Notes: generated by a model not told the origin, from the sequence alone. A stretch of 64,000 nucleotides of DNA from Trebouxia sp. TZW2008 (GCA_002118135.1 BDIU01000065.1:310001-374000), one strand, 5' to 3'; positions 33,301 to 45,252 are shown, counted from the stretch's first letter. A program made the numbers and translations.

Positions 33301-36300
33301 AACAACAATTATGTTCTGAGTGCTATAGTGTTCAGCGCAGCATTATTGATTTGCAGGTCAGCTGACCTTGCTGCGATGTTCTGCTCAATGTGCATTGGCT
33401 GATATGCACAGGCTAGGTTGCACAAACAGCTTGCGCGACAAAGCTAGGTTGCGCAAGCTTTAATGCGCAAGCTGTCTGTGCTAGCTTGCTTGGTCACTCA
33501 GTGCATGCTTGAGCATCGCCTGCTGTCTCTCAATGCAGTTTGCAAGCATGCTGGCTGCACCTCTTTCCTCTCGTAATGCATGCAACTTACTCACACAGGT
33601 GCAGGGCACATGACCACACGGAGGACAGCAGTTGACTGTTTCTGCTAAATACCTGCACAGAAACTAGTCCGCCTTACCTGCAGTTCCTCTTGCGCCTGTA
33701 TCAGACATTATGTGCATGCAGGTCGCTGACAAAGTGGCAGAGTGTATCACTAGAGTGATGAGAGCAACTGAGCAGCAAAGAAGCAGCTCAATGGCAAAAT
33801 TGATGTTGAGAGGCCCTCTTTTGGTCCTGGCCAGTCAGTTCTAGACCTCCTGTGCATGCAGGTTGCTGAGTGAGCAGCAAAGCAACCAAATGGTGAGAGC
33901 AATCCCCACGAACAACTCCATGACACAACTGTTGTTTGCAGAAATGACATCAGTACTGCTCAGCCTCTTTCGGACCCCTAAAGCAGCAGCAGAGTGCATC
34001 ACCCTTGAGAGCGACTGAGCAGCAAGGCAGCAGCTTGATGGCACAGCAGCTTTGACAGGACGTGATCTCAAGCTTTTGCTCAGCCTCTTCAGACCCCTTG
34101 TGTCTCCAGGTTGCTGACAGAGCAGCAGAATGCATCACTTGCTTGGTGAGAGCGACTAAGCAGCCAGGCGGCAGCTCAATGGCACAGCAGGTGCTGCGAG
34201 ACGAGCAGGTCAGAGATGACCTGCTGGGCTAATTGACTTGGACCCTTTGTGCCTGCAGGTTGCTGACAGAGCGGCAGAGTGCATCACCAGGCTGGTGAGA
34301 GCAACTGAGAAGCAAGGCAGCAGCTCAATGGCACAGCAGGTGTTGGGAGATGAACAGATCAGTGGTGACCTGCTGGGCTGCTTATCAGGGCAGAAGCAGC
34401 AGGGCTCCCAGGATCCAGCCCTTAGGGTCACAGCTCTTGTGCAGATTGTTGCTGCAGTAAGTCACTTACTAATGGGCTGTTACATGTTGCCTTACCTGAC
34501 CTGAGATTCAGCAACATGGCATATTGACAGTCCTTGCAGAACGGATGGCTGTTTTGAGCCAATGCAATAGCTGTATCTGCATCCTTGATGCCCCCTGCTC
34601 AGATCGCTTGCAGTGCATGAGCATTTGCAAGCATCTGCTTACAAGTAGTCACAGAGCAAAGAAGAGGCATCAGGAAGGTAGGGCAAATTGGGAAGACTCG
34701 ACACTCATGCGCTGCATTGCCTGAGCAGTTGCTGATGTGAGCAGTGTGAGGCTGGGGGGCAAGGTGACACTGCAAAATAACGTCGAGAGAATGGCAGTGT
34801 TATTGTCTGAGAGCGTCCTTGCAGTTTCAATGTGCTCAGCTGCTGCCACAAAGCCTGTGGCAGAGTCATGGCTTCATGCAAGAGGAATTAATCTTGAGTG
34901 CAAGTGCATGTATCAAACGCCCCAACAACACACTAACATGATGCTTCACAATTAAAGCATGTGCAATGCGACTTATGTTCTTCTGATGACATGTTGTCTT
35001 TGCCAGCTCAAGACAGTCTGCTTTGACAGCTTATATGCTGTGCCTCAGGTTGCTGAAGGCAGCCAAGCAGCTTGCCAGGCCGCTTGTACACAGCTCTTGC
35101 CAAAGCTAGCAGCCGCAGCAACATCACCATCATCAGCCAAGTCACCTGGTCATCCTCAGCCTACACAACAGCACCAGTCAGCAGCCCAATGGCCCTCATC
35201 AGTGTATCAACAGCCCCAGTCAGCCGCACAAGAGCCCCAGTCAGCCACACAGCAGACACAGCGCCTGGCACTGAAAGCCATGTTGGCTATTTTGAAAGCT
35301 GCAGGCAGGCTTGCAGTGTCAGGGTCGTGCAAGCAGAACCCTTTAGCAGATGCCGGTTCTGCTGTCCTTGCTGCAGTCAGTGATGACAAGCCAAGATTGC
35401 AGCAGCAGCGACAGCACCACCACCACCACCAGCAGCAGCAGCAGCAGCAGCAGACCAATTTACTGGATGGTAACATACACACGCTTGGCATGGGCTCGAA
35501 TGCAATGTCAGGCTTCAGCACAGCAGGCCAGGATGGTGTTGCAACAGAGGATCAGAGCCTGAAAGCACAAGCAAGCTCAGGTCACACACAGAAAGTCAGC
35601 CAGCACAGCACCACAGCCACTTTAGATGATGCGCATGCAGGCATGCAAAGCAATGCAGATGAGGAGCTGCAAGTCCTGCAGCTGCAAGTGATGACTGAGC
35701 TGGTTTCTTTCCCAAAGCCATTGACCGCTCTCACACAGCAGGTGACTGCCCATTTTGCTTCCCCTTTTGTTTCAAGTGACACTGCATTTGGCAGAGGCTG
35801 TGCATGCAGTAATGCAAGTACCAAAGCCTATATGGATGCATGTGCTTTGGCTTGATGTCTGCTGTCTTTGCCTTGGCTGAAGCAACATCATCATAGTTGA
35901 TGGAAAATCTCAATGTCCTTTCCACTTGTGATGTGTGCCAAGGCATACAGTTCCGTGGCAAGTGCGGCAACAACAGACAATGGCATGCCATCAGCTTTTG
36001 AAGCCAGTATCATACGCCTTGATGGATAAGGAGCAAAGACATCAGTCTGGATGGAGAATGTGTATTGCTCATCACGGCAGTTGCGACCTCTCACTGTCTG
36101 CATCTTCAATGCAGGAACTTCAGCAAGCGTTGCAACAGCTGGTAAGATATTGTGTGTGTACTCCCAGCGCAGCTGTGGCTCAGCAGGTCATTGCAGGACT
36201 GACAGGCATGGCAGGTGAGCTCAGCTTGTCCATATGTTGCTCTACAGTCACATCAGCTACGATCATTGTGTCGGCGTACTTGCCATGTTTCACAGCCTAT

Positions 36301-39300
36301 GAATGACACACATAATGATGCTTTGATTTATAGGGACATTGCAGGACTGACAGGCATGGCAGGTCAGCTCATGTTGCCCACCTGTCACTCTGCATTCACA
36401 CCATCAACAGTCACTGCGCTAGCGTGCTTCTGTTGTTGTCTAGCTTGTTGAGTGTGCAGATACTGCACAGGCAGAGATTGCATTTGAGCCACTCTAGACC
36501 TGCTTTTGATTGCAGCAGACTTGGCTGTATGCACGCTGGCAGCAGATAGCATGCAAAGTTTGGCATTTTCTCATTTTTACTTCATGCATCAGACACTCCT
36601 GCTAGACAGACAGCTCCAGGGTGTGTCTGTGGCGCACAGCATGCCATGTATCTTGAATGAGTCCTGGTTTGACAGGCTCCTAGCACACTTTTGACAGCTC
36701 ATGACCTTTGTCGAACATGTAACAAAAGCCAAATGTCAAGTATTGCTTCAGACTCCTGACCTTGTCTATGCAACCCCCCTGCTGGGTCCTCAAGTCAATA
36801 TCGGCATTGATTGATTGTTAAGTTTTGATCAAAGCTTTGCCTGCAGCTGCTGGTCACTCTTTACTTCTGGAGCAAGAAGCTGTTGGGCAGCTGTTGGAAG
36901 CTGCCACAAGGACCACAGCAGGGCAGCAGGGCTACTGGCAAGGTGCTTTGCCCCTGCAAGCCCTAGCAGCCCTAGCTGCTGCCCCCTCAAGGAGCGCCCA
37001 AGACCCCACCTCAGACCCCGCCTCAATCCCCACCTCGCACCCCAGCTCAACCCCTACCTCTGACCCTGACTCAGCTCAAGCACGACCCTTGAGGTTGCAG
37101 ATCTTGACAAGCTTGCAGCAGCTGTTGCCTGCAATGCTTGCGTCTTCAGTAGGCAATGAACTCTATCAGCAGATGCCAGTGGGGGTGCTGCATGTCTTTA
37201 GGGACCAGCTGGCCACCTCCCAGCCTGGCAATGCAGAGGTGGCCACAGCTGTGGCCACAGAGCTGCTGACAAGCATGGAGCAGCTCACTAAAGTATGCAT
37301 TCGTTTGCTCATGACTGCAGATGCACCTTGCATGCAGCACATATGATTGCTTTCAGCTCTGCATGCTGTAGCAGTGCTTGGTTCGACTGTTGCCAACATG
37401 CCTGCTAACAATTCTTGCAATGCTTTCAAGGTCAAAATCAATGCACAGCATGTATCAGGCACAGCAATAGCTCAACACTGTGAGGCAGCCAATGGCCAAG
37501 GCTTGTTTCAACCCCAGCTCTGCAGCAGCAGCACGCTTGAGATAAAGCAAGAGAGCAGGACATCAACAATTGGCAAGAATGACTGTCTTTAGATGCTGTG
37601 CAGGTAATCCAGTCATGCTTTACATTCTGCTTTGTGCTGCAGGCTGGGCAAATTGCTGCTGATGATACAGCAATAGCCTGTGCCCAAGCTGTGCAAGCAG
37701 GCACAGCAGGCTGCACTGCTGCTGATCAGCAAGCCATCTGTCAAACAGCTTGCTCACAGCTGCAACACTGCTGCCATCAGATGCAGCACAACGCTTTGCT
37801 GGAGCCTTCACTTGATCCCAGAACTGTGCCTGACCAAGAGAATCGTCAACACTCTCCGCAGAATCCACAGAGCGGCAGCGACCATGAGCAAAGACTTTTG
37901 CCAACGCAGCAGCAGCATCACCACCAGCAGCAGCAACACCAGCATCATCATCAGCAGCAGCAGCACCAGCAGCAGCAGCAGCAGCAACAGGACCTGATGT
38001 TCCCTCAGCAGCAAAATGCAGCTTTGAAGCAGCCGCACAAGCTTTCTCAGCAGCAGGATGACATAAGCAGCAGTGGCACAGCTCTCCTCAATGCTGCAGC
38101 AGGCGGAGGGGTCAAGTCCAACTCACATGCAACACAGCAGCTACAGCAGAGCTCCCCTGACCCTCAGCAAAGCTCCCTCCAGCCGCATGACTGCAGCAGC
38201 ACTAGACAACTTGCAGCGTCTAACTTACATTCAGCACAGCAAGGGTGGCGGCTGTTGGCACAAACCTGCTTGGTGTCAGCAGCAGCCTTGACAGCTCTGA
38301 GGCGAGGGGTGTTGCCCAGCAATCAAGCCAAGCCCATGCTGGAGTGTCTGCTCAAGCTGGCGACCACACGGCAGCATGGTAAAGCACGGCAGGCTGCAAT
38401 GGTCGCTGCTGCAGCTGTTGTCAACAAGTGGCCTGCAGGTGTGTGCTGCAGCGAATCTCTGAGTAGCAGCTGCTGCATTTAGAATGCGACAAGTTGGCAT
38501 GATTGTGGGTGATTGCAATATTGTTCATCTGCATGCCTGGTCATTAAAATGCTGCCTGTAAAGATGGGTTGGATTTAGTGCTGGCAGTGAGAGGATGTGC
38601 TGTCCTGGTCTGGCCTTTTGCTTACCACACACTACACCTCAGAAGTTCATGTGAGCTTCTGCAGCTGTGCTTGGTGTACATGTTGCAGTGCATGCTGAAG
38701 CACCTGCAAATGTGGTGGAGTTCTATCAAGTTTGATGTTGGCAACTGCTGCAGCTTTCGAGTCGGTTGTTGCAGGCAATGTTTCGCTGGAGGAAGCTATG
38801 GCATCAGCACTGGCCCTTCTGGGCTTGACTGCTGGGGCTGCAGCAAAGAGCCCTGGGCAGCAGCCCCCATCTGCAAGCAGCTTCACTTGCCTGGCTTGGC
38901 TGATCAAGGGCCTTATCATGGCTGGCAGTAAAGCAGCCCTGCCCCTTATGCACCTGCCCCTGTCATACCTCTCTACAAGCACATACTCATCTTCAGAACT
39001 CCCTTCAAACCGCTCCTCTGGCGATCAGTCTGCTGTTGCTCATGCTTGTGCTCATGCTCATGCTCATGCAAGCTCAGGTGTCAATGACGGTAACAGTGCG
39101 GGTCCACTCGTTGACTTGGAGGGACAGCAGCATGCCACAATAGCAGAGGCAAATTGCATGCGGGCAGCTGCAGCCACCTTTGAGCTGGTTCTTGCAACTC
39201 AGGAGGACAGTGTGCTGAGCCTTAGTAAGAGTCTGTCCCATGTCACTGTCAAGCCCGTGTGGCAGCAGCGCTTTTATACGGTGACGCTGCAGCATCTGAA

Positions 39301-40484
39301 GAAGCTGCTTACAGCATCTCAGTCTCCAGCCTCAGAAGGGCAGCAGCAACAGCCAGCAGATGGCAACAGCGAAAGGCAGCAGCAACAGCCTGCAGAAGGC
39401 AACAATGAAAGGCAGCAGGTTCCTTCGTCATTGGGTCAGTCTGTAGCCTCCAATGGGCGGCAGCAGCAACAGCCATTTGAAGGCAACAGTGAAAGGCAGC
39501 AGGGCCCTTTGTTGTTGGCACTGGCATACTTGCTGAAAGGCACTCCTCCCCAGTTGACCAGGGCAGATCTGCCACAGCTAGTGGGCCTGCTGCTGACAGC
39601 ACTGGCGGTGCTGCAGCGGCCTGGTCAGTGCAGGGACAGCACCATTTTGCTTGGACTGCTGCAAAGGGTTGAGGCTGTGATGCAAGATCCTGCAGGTACA
39701 CTTTGTCTATGCAAATATTCTGACCTCATGCGTGCTGCCTGATTCCATGCTTGCATGATGCATGGACACTGCTTGTTTGCATTCATAGTATGCCAGCACA
39801 CATGTCAGCTGCAAGCCATGGGGCTAAACCCATGAGAGAATATTCTGCCTGGACTGCTGCCAAGGGGTCGAGGCTGTGATGCAAGATTCTGCAAGTAAAA
39901 GTTGCATGCACATATGTCCTGGTGCATGGTCAGTGCAGAGACAGCAGCATTCTGTTTGATTGACCACAAAGGGTTACGGCTGTGATCAAAGATCCTGCAG
40001 GTATGCCTTGTTTGTGCTCATGTCCTGATGCATGCTGCGTGATGCATCCTGCATGACCAAGCACACACGGATGCTGCACAGTTATTCAGAGGTGCGCATC
40101 GTCACACTGCCTTCCTGCCATGTCAGCTGGTCTCAGCACTCTTATGAGGCCAAAGCCATGGCTTTGAGAACACTGACACAGCAGTGTGCTTTTACTCCCA
40201 CTTGCATCGGTCTGAGACAACCCTGTTGATGCACAGGGCGGTCAATCCTTGAGCCTGACGTGGCAAGGCTTGTAGACCAACTCACTTCTCTCAGCAGCTA
40301 CAGGGATGCTGACATGAGGGTGACCAGCTTGCAGTGTCTGAGTAAAGTCATGGACTTGCCATATCATCTGTTGCATCCGTTGCGGAAACAGGTCATGGCA
40401 GCTGTCATGTCAGCAGTTGACGATAATAAGCGGCGGGTTCGCCAGGCAGCAGTCAAATGCCTGACAGTATGGAGTGGGACGTAA
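30354..40484 (+). CDS. MMS19: MMS19-like HEAT-repeat protein (cytosolic Fe-S targeting)
   Basis: The early exons close in phase: 30354-30494, 30567-30641 (LISEEDKERGCAALLLGE), 30834-30919 (HLAEFTSSRLADW) and 31136-31310 (RGCLKGIAGFLRPEAAPMQA). Clear MMS19 hallmarks follow at about 32151-32368: YEELFDVVCCYFPISFTPPP and ITREDLAGAL. Further HEAT exons lie at about 31710-31860, 32893-33058, 34259-34456, 34980-35740, 36840-37290, 37640-38440 and 38740-39696. The C-terminal exon is about 40238-40484 (LRKQVMAAVMSAVDDNKRRV), ending in TAA. MMS19 is the adaptor of the CIA machinery that delivers Fe-S clusters to nuclear DNA-metabolism enzymes. This copy has large Gln/His-rich insertions between HEAT repeats and many duplicated exon remnants in introns. 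Middle exon edges are approximate. Confidence 0.87.
30714..30787. repeat. (CACATG/CACATA)n microsatellite in MMS19 intron
   Basis: Hexanucleotide CACATG units change to CAAATG and then CACATA. Intronic; the polypeptide-like frames through it are artefacts. Confidence 0.95.
32440..32530 (+). pseudogene. Decayed copy of MMS19 exon end (FIPVLIEKLSSSLR)
   Basis: The stretch with GCGGCTTTCTTCATCCCAGT and TCATCCAAAAACACTCTCAC resembles the end of the preceding exon (about 32317-32368). The frame is disrupted. It is an intronic duplicate. Confidence 0.6.
32998..33292 (+). repeat. Three copies of an MMS19 exon end with donor
   Basis: CTGCTTGCACCTGCTGG recurs at about 33000, 33117 and 33231. Each is followed by GCCCAAT/GGATGAT, ACCTT or TCTTTCC, then ACAGCAGGTAG. 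The first belongs to the open exon (GELLAPAGSGLLPNDL). Later ones have small deletions. Confidence 0.85.
33715..34260 (+). pseudogene. Three decayed upstream copies of the MMS19 VADRAAECI exon
   Basis: The intact exon at about 34259 begins GTTGCTGACAGAGCGGCAGA. Degraded versions begin at about 33721 (GTCGCTGACAAAGTGGCAGA), 33861 (GTTGCTGAGTGAGCAGC, with deletion) and 34110 (GTTGCTGACAGAGCAGCAGA). Each keeps a TGCAGG-type or CCAGG acceptor and parts of CAGCTCAATGGCACAGCAG. Stops and deletions break the frame. Confidence 0.87.
35401..35453 (+). repeat. CAC/CAG trinucleotide tract, coding (His-Gln)
   Basis: A run of five His then about nine Gln codons inside an MMS19 exon. In-frame trinucleotide expansion. 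Confidence 0.95.
36170..36385 (+). repeat. Two copies of an MMS19 segment (AGLTGMAG)
   Basis: CATTGCAGGACTGACAGGCA followed by TGGCAGGT occurs at about 36190 and 36341 with similar downstream words (CACATCAGC / CACACCATC). Each could supply an acceptor and donor. Only one is likely used. Confidence 0.75.
37906..37990 (+). repeat. CAG/CAT/CAC tract, coding (Gln-His)
   Basis: Interrupted CAG with CAT, CAC and CAA codons in an MMS19 exon, giving about 28 Gln/His residues. It sits in a longer Gln-rich insertion between HEAT repeats. Confidence 0.95.
39325..39520 (+). repeat. Coding repeat GNSERQQQQPAE in MMS19
   Basis: Three to four degenerate units of GNSERQQQQP lie in the large exon at about 38740-39696, between two HEAT-like blocks. 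It is an in-frame minisatellite. Confidence 0.85.
39840..40005 (+). pseudogene. Two decayed copies of MMS19 exon end (VEAVMQDPA)
   Basis: The exon end TTGAGGCTGTGATGCAAGAT near 39668-39697 is repeated at about 39850-39895 (TCGAGGCTGTGATGCAAGAT) and about 39925-40002 (with GACAGCAGCATTCTG upstream). Stops occur in both copies. Confidence 0.85.
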
Positions 40485-41175
40485 TAGTGTCTGGTGCTGA
40501 AAATCACATGCAGCATCCCTGCATGTGGCTTGTGCAGCATATGGGCTGTCATATGCAGCATCCGGCTACTGCAGGATGTCCTTGCATCTGCCATTGTAGG
40601 AGTCAAAGTTGCATTGCAGCACAGTCCATCACAGCCGCAGCAGATTACAAGCACATGTGTGCAATGCTACCCAGACGTACACTGAAACTTGCAATCAGCA
40701 AGAGGTCCACTCAAAGTGTAGTCAAGGCTCGGAGGCCTCTGCTACAGGCCATTGCGCTGGAAAATCCTGCCTTGCTCCATTCACATACAGCTTGGTTGAC
40801 AATGTGTTCACAGGTGCAAAGCATGTCAATACTGTTTGTCGATAAATGCTGCTTGTGCAACCTCGATCCTGAATTGCTCTTGAAAAGCGACTGCACGTAT
40901 TCACTGCAACATGCAGCTGTTTCAGCAGTACCTCCAAGGCTGAAATGCTGCGGAATTATCGATATCGGTGCCCTTAGGCTTAATTCAGATGGTTTATTGC
41001 AGCCTACTTGACACTTAAGCTACAAGCTGTGTATCGTATTGTCATAGACAGTCACAATTCCAAAACACAGTCTATGCGCCTTATTCCATAGAAACTAAGC
41101 AGCAATGTATCAAAGAGAACTCAACCCTGCAGACTGACAAGATCACCAAGGGGCGCAAACCGCAGCGTAGTTTCA
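40485..41175. other. Convergent 3' region, MMS19 / ketoacyl-CoA reductase
   Basis: About 690 bp between two convergent stop codons. No recognisable gene. The 184-codon open frame at 40457-41011 (+) overlaps the MMS19 end in another frame and has no family resemblance. Confidence 0.5.
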
Positions 41176-42640
41176 TCATTGGGCCTTTGCATTCCTCTTC
41201 TTGAAGTACCTTTTGCGGATGCCAAGATGCATGTTGAAGACATACCAGTTGATGAGCCATGCAGGTGCAATGCTGATGCTGTACCACTGCAAGGCATGAA
41301 ACCAGTATGGAGTGGAGGTCGTCTCATAGCCAATATGCCTGACTGCAGCACGTGCCCATTGAGCAGCACTAGGGGCACCTAGACTTGCCCTCCTTATCTT
41401 GGACATCTTGGTAGCAACAAAAAGAGGTGCCATGTTTTGTACAGTCACTCCTGAGGTGGCTAGCTCCCCTTGCAGTGACTTGGTGAACAAGTCCACGTAG
41501 GCCTGCAGTCAGGTTACGAGACACAGATTGCAAAGTGCAGATCCTCCCATGGGTGCATTGATGAGCACTCTTGTCTGACATGACATCCGCTGTCACAGTC
41601 TCAGACACAGATTGCAAGCTGCAACAGACACAGCCTGTAAAGTACAAAGAGACATGTGGGATGAAGGGCAAGTGTCATACAGTGGTGCACAGTAATAAGG
41701 AAAAACCACAGCCTGTCTTCAAAAGTTTAGCTTTTGCCTGTCAGACTCATAAGATCAAGAGCATCATGACGGAAGGTGGATGTATGAGTCTACCTTGGTG
41801 CCAGCATACACCCCCATCAAAGGTGAAGATGGCACAATCGATCCTGCTGCGCTGCCAACATTCACAATCGCTCCCTTGCGGTGCTCCTTCATGGCTGGCA
41901 AGAGAATGCCAGTCATCTGCACATGCAGGCAAACAGCTTCATTGCACAGTCCTTGCCTGATGCAGACATCCAGCCCCTTTCTGAAACAAGGGAAACATTT
42001 CAAGTTGAAATTTGCAAAGACACAGCAAGCGCCTTGGCATGGCTTGCCTGATTGACACTGGTGATATTGGTTTCCACTATGTTTCTTATGGTAGCCTCAG
42101 AAAGTTCGTCATAGTATTCAGGGTGATCGTAAGACAGCCCAACATTGTTGAACAGTATGCCAACATCCAAAGCTAACACCTCGCTGGCCACCCTTCTCCA
42201 TGCTGCTTCATCAGCATGAGCGAAGTCTACAACGCAGATTTTTGTCTTCACCCTGTACTTGGAAGAGATATCGTCCGCAGCGGCGTTGAGCTTGCTCTCT
42301 GTGCGGGAGATGAGCAGCACGTTCAAGCCTGCAGCATGATCGAACAAAGTGCACGAGACGTGATCAGCTGAGTAGGGCTTGTGAAAAGGCATCTCTATCC
42401 ACCGTATGATTGCAGGCTCGGACGGGCTGAGACAGTTGCCGTACCTTTCTTGGCCAGCACGTCACAGAGAGCCCGGCCGATGCCGTCAGTTGCGCCTGTG
42501 ACGATGGCCCAAGACCCCAACTTTCGTAGGTTTCGGCCCGGTCTCAGAAAATAAATCCAAACAGAACGAACAGCGGTGTATAGAAACCGGAGCAAGAGAC
42601 CAAATCCAATCCAGCCCCATAACTCAGTTAGTGTAGCCAT
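41176..42640 (-). CDS. KCR1: Very-long-chain 3-ketoacyl-CoA reductase (KCR, SDR family)
   Basis: The model has four exons: 42445-42640, 42048-42328, 41794-41916 and 41176-41502. It gives 308 residues with closed phases. The N-terminal hydrophobic helix (WIGFGLLLRFLYTAV) is followed by the NADPH site VTGATDGIGRALCDVLAKK, then LLISRTESKL, ILFNNVGLSYDHPEYY and the catalytic motif Y196-A-G-T-K200. VATKMSKIRRASLGAPSA and the C-terminal TPYWFHALQW match plant KCR1 and human HSD17B12. It reduces 3-ketoacyl-CoA in the ER fatty-acid elongase. Intron 2 has a GC donor (CAG|GCAAGC). Alignment across it is gap-free against the plant enzyme, which supports the splice. It is convergent with MMS19 and divergent from the LMW-PTP-like gene. 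Confidence 0.94.
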
Positions 42641-42974
42641 GCTGGGTCACAAGATGGTCAAGTAGCTTCGATCGTGCATCCGCGTGTGCGTCGCACAGGA
42701 GCAATGCGCGGATCGTCAATCAATGCGATTGATCGAAAGCAGCTGCAGATACACGCTGACGCCGACCAATTTCAAATGGACATGCTGTTGCGTTTGAGCA
42801 AGCAACCTGAGTCTGTGCGTCTGACCGTCTGTAATTGTCACGCACGCCGTTTGATCTGAAACGCATGCGCCATGCGCGTGAACGCTACAAGATCAACCTC
42901 AGCTGCGTTCGCAGAAACGCTGCTCGACCGGCATCTGCATTCCCGCATCATTGCATAAGCGGCGATGTGCTGAG
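42641..42974. promoter_or_regulatory. Divergent promoter gap, KCR / LMW-PTP-like
   Basis: The 334 bp between two divergent ATG codons should contain both promoters. It is CpG-richer than flanking introns. No motif identified. Confidence 0.55.
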
Positions 42975-44882
42975 ATGGTGGTTCTGCTGGCCCAGTCGGC
43001 TGCGAGTGTGCCTACTGTGCCAGGAACACCTGCTCCAGAGTCTGTGCTAACAAGCTGCAGAACTCGAAGTCGGCAGCTCTACGTTGTGTGTGGCTCGGCA
43101 CAACCCAGGTCTGCCCTGTCACACGAGGAGATTTCAAAGTCAACACGAGTCCAAAGCGAGACCAAGTCCAGAGTCGAGCTGCAACAAGTACGAATTGCTT
43201 TGTGCAGCAGTGCTTTGCCATTCGCTGCTGTATCGTGATTGCTGTGTTTCGCTCAGGTGCACACAGCAACAGGATTTCCCATTGCGTTGCCGCGCTTTGC
43301 GCGGACCGGCAGACCACAGGCAAGCGAAGTACGGCAGCAGATCCTTCGGCAATGGGCGAGTCGGCAGGCCAGACAGGAAATGCTCACGGCGCAGCGCGAG
43401 AAAGATGCTGCCGCTTACCCTTTCTCCCGTCGTGACCATCGCGATGACGACGAGAAGCGGCTGCTAGAACCTGTATTCCGGGCATCGCCATATGCTGCAG
43501 AGGCATTACGGGAGCGGCGGGCAGCTAAAACAGCGAGCATCCTGTTTCTAGATGAAGGCAATTATTGCAGGTAAGACCATAAAGCGCCCATCTTCCATTC
43601 AACTCCTGCTTCAAGTCTCCAGTCAGCTGCTGGCTGGTCTCCCTGGACAGCATGCGCCCCTCAAATTCATAACAAATCTCATAACAACTGGTGACACAGG
43701 TCTGTCCTAGCTGAAGCGGTGTTCAAAGAGATCTCCTGGGGTTCAGTGCTTGAGCCTTTTGTGCGGGTGGAATCAGCCTCCATAGGGCCCACGAGTGGAC
43801 CAGCCTTGCATGATGCACGAGTCATGTGGGCAGCTCAGAAAGCCGGTCTCACACTGGACAGCCGCAGCATGCATCCTTTCAACGAAGTTGAAGACATAGT
43901 CAACTATGATCTCATTCTCACCATGGACCATTTTGACCAGGATGAGGTATATGCTCTGCCAGCAAGGAGGCATATGCTCAAGAGATACATCAGAATTCGT
44001 CGAGCACTGTAACATACATCTGATGCAAGAACACTTGCGCTGTGTTGTGCCAGCTGCAGAAGCTTGACACTGTGACAGCTGTAGTTGTCTCCCTTTGCAT
44101 TGCTTGAGCTGTCGCACCCCTTGCATCACACATCTGCTCGCTTGCATCAACTGATGTCATGGAGTGCCCATGCACCTTGACTGCAACTGTGCCTTGCAGC
44201 TTTTCGCCTAGGCACAGCAGGGTGACACATACCTAGCGGGTTGGCAAGCAAGGTTTAGCTTCTTCTGGCTCATGCATGCTTGTCAAGCATTTCTGCTTTC
44301 CCTAAGCCCCGCTGTTGCTTCAACATGCTCAGATGCGATGTGCCAAAAGCAGGAAGCACCTTGGAATGCATCATTTGCCCAAACTATCCTGCAAATGACA
44401 TCTGAGGTGGATTGCTTGGCCAGACATGATGTGTCTTACATGCCAACATGAGTCTTCACAGTTGTTGTACAAACGTCCTCCCAGCAAGCCGCATCCTTGT
44501 TAGCAGTACCCATCTCTTGCAATCAGGTTTGCATTGACCTGTCTCTGCTGTGCAGGTGTACAGGGAAGTTGCAGTGTTTGATGCTATGAACCCAGGCGGC
44601 GGCTACTCCACCAGGGTCCGCCAGCTAGGGTCCTTCGCACCCGCGGCTTGCAAGTCCAGCTTCTTCTGTGAGGACATCAGCGACCCCTTGTATGGCAACT
44701 CCGGTGATGCAGAGGAACGGACAGCCCTGCTGGCTGCCGTCCATCAGCTGAGGTTGTCTTGCAGAGGCTTGGTGCATCAGCTTCATCAGCTTCATGCAAG
44801 GTGCGTCAGTTACTCACACACGAGTGATCATATGCATGATGATATGAGTGGCAATGTAAAGAGTATATGGTTGAACATATAA
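42975..44882 (+). CDS. LMW protein-tyrosine-phosphatase-like protein lacking the nucleophilic Cys
   Basis: The model has four exons: 42975-43187, 43257-43570, 43700-43946 and 44556-44882. It gives 366 residues with phases closed. Residues 1 to about 70 look like an organelle presequence. About residues 75-160 are a basic, Arg/Gln-rich linker. The LMW-PTP domain begins at SILFLDEGNYCRSVLAEAVF (about 165). Family members have C-x5-R here (CLGNICRS). In this protein the first position is Asp170, while Arg176 and Ser177 are kept. Later landmarks are RSMHPFNEVED, YDLILTMDHF and the general-acid loop EDISDPLYG. A conserved fold without the thiolate suggests a pseudophosphatase. The last exon may instead splice at 44801; the stop chosen gives a short C-terminal tail. 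Confidence 0.82.
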
Positions 44883-45252
44883 GAATGAGGCTTTCTGAAA
44901 GAATTAGTCAATCAAGTATGTGCAGCGCTGGCAATGTTTCATGACTGTGCAGCTGTGTGTCTGAGGACAGCGTCTATGTTTCACCACTGCATGGCTGCAA
45001 TAGCGGCTAACATGTGAATGATGAGCCAGAAATGGCTTTTGACATGTGCTTTGAGGGCTGCTTCCTGCGCATAAGAAACACCAGACATGTGCTTGCCAGA
45101 TTACAGGCCAAAGACAAGAGGACCCAATCAACCCAATCACCAGCTCATGCCCATGTTTGCCATTGTCAGGCTGCACAGTCAGCTGTGCTTGAAGCACATG
45201 ACACAGCTGTGTTCACGCTGTCAAATGATTGTGCAGGAGCGTGCAAGACAGT
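44883..45252. other. Intergenic or 5' region of the next gene
   Basis: No supported exon. It may hold the promoter and 5' UTR of the W...GG-module gene. Confidence 0.4.

Noticed and set aside
40457..41011. 184-codon ORF after MMS19
   Set aside because: It overlaps the MMS19 C-terminus in another frame, has no recognisable domain, and lies in a convergent 3' region.
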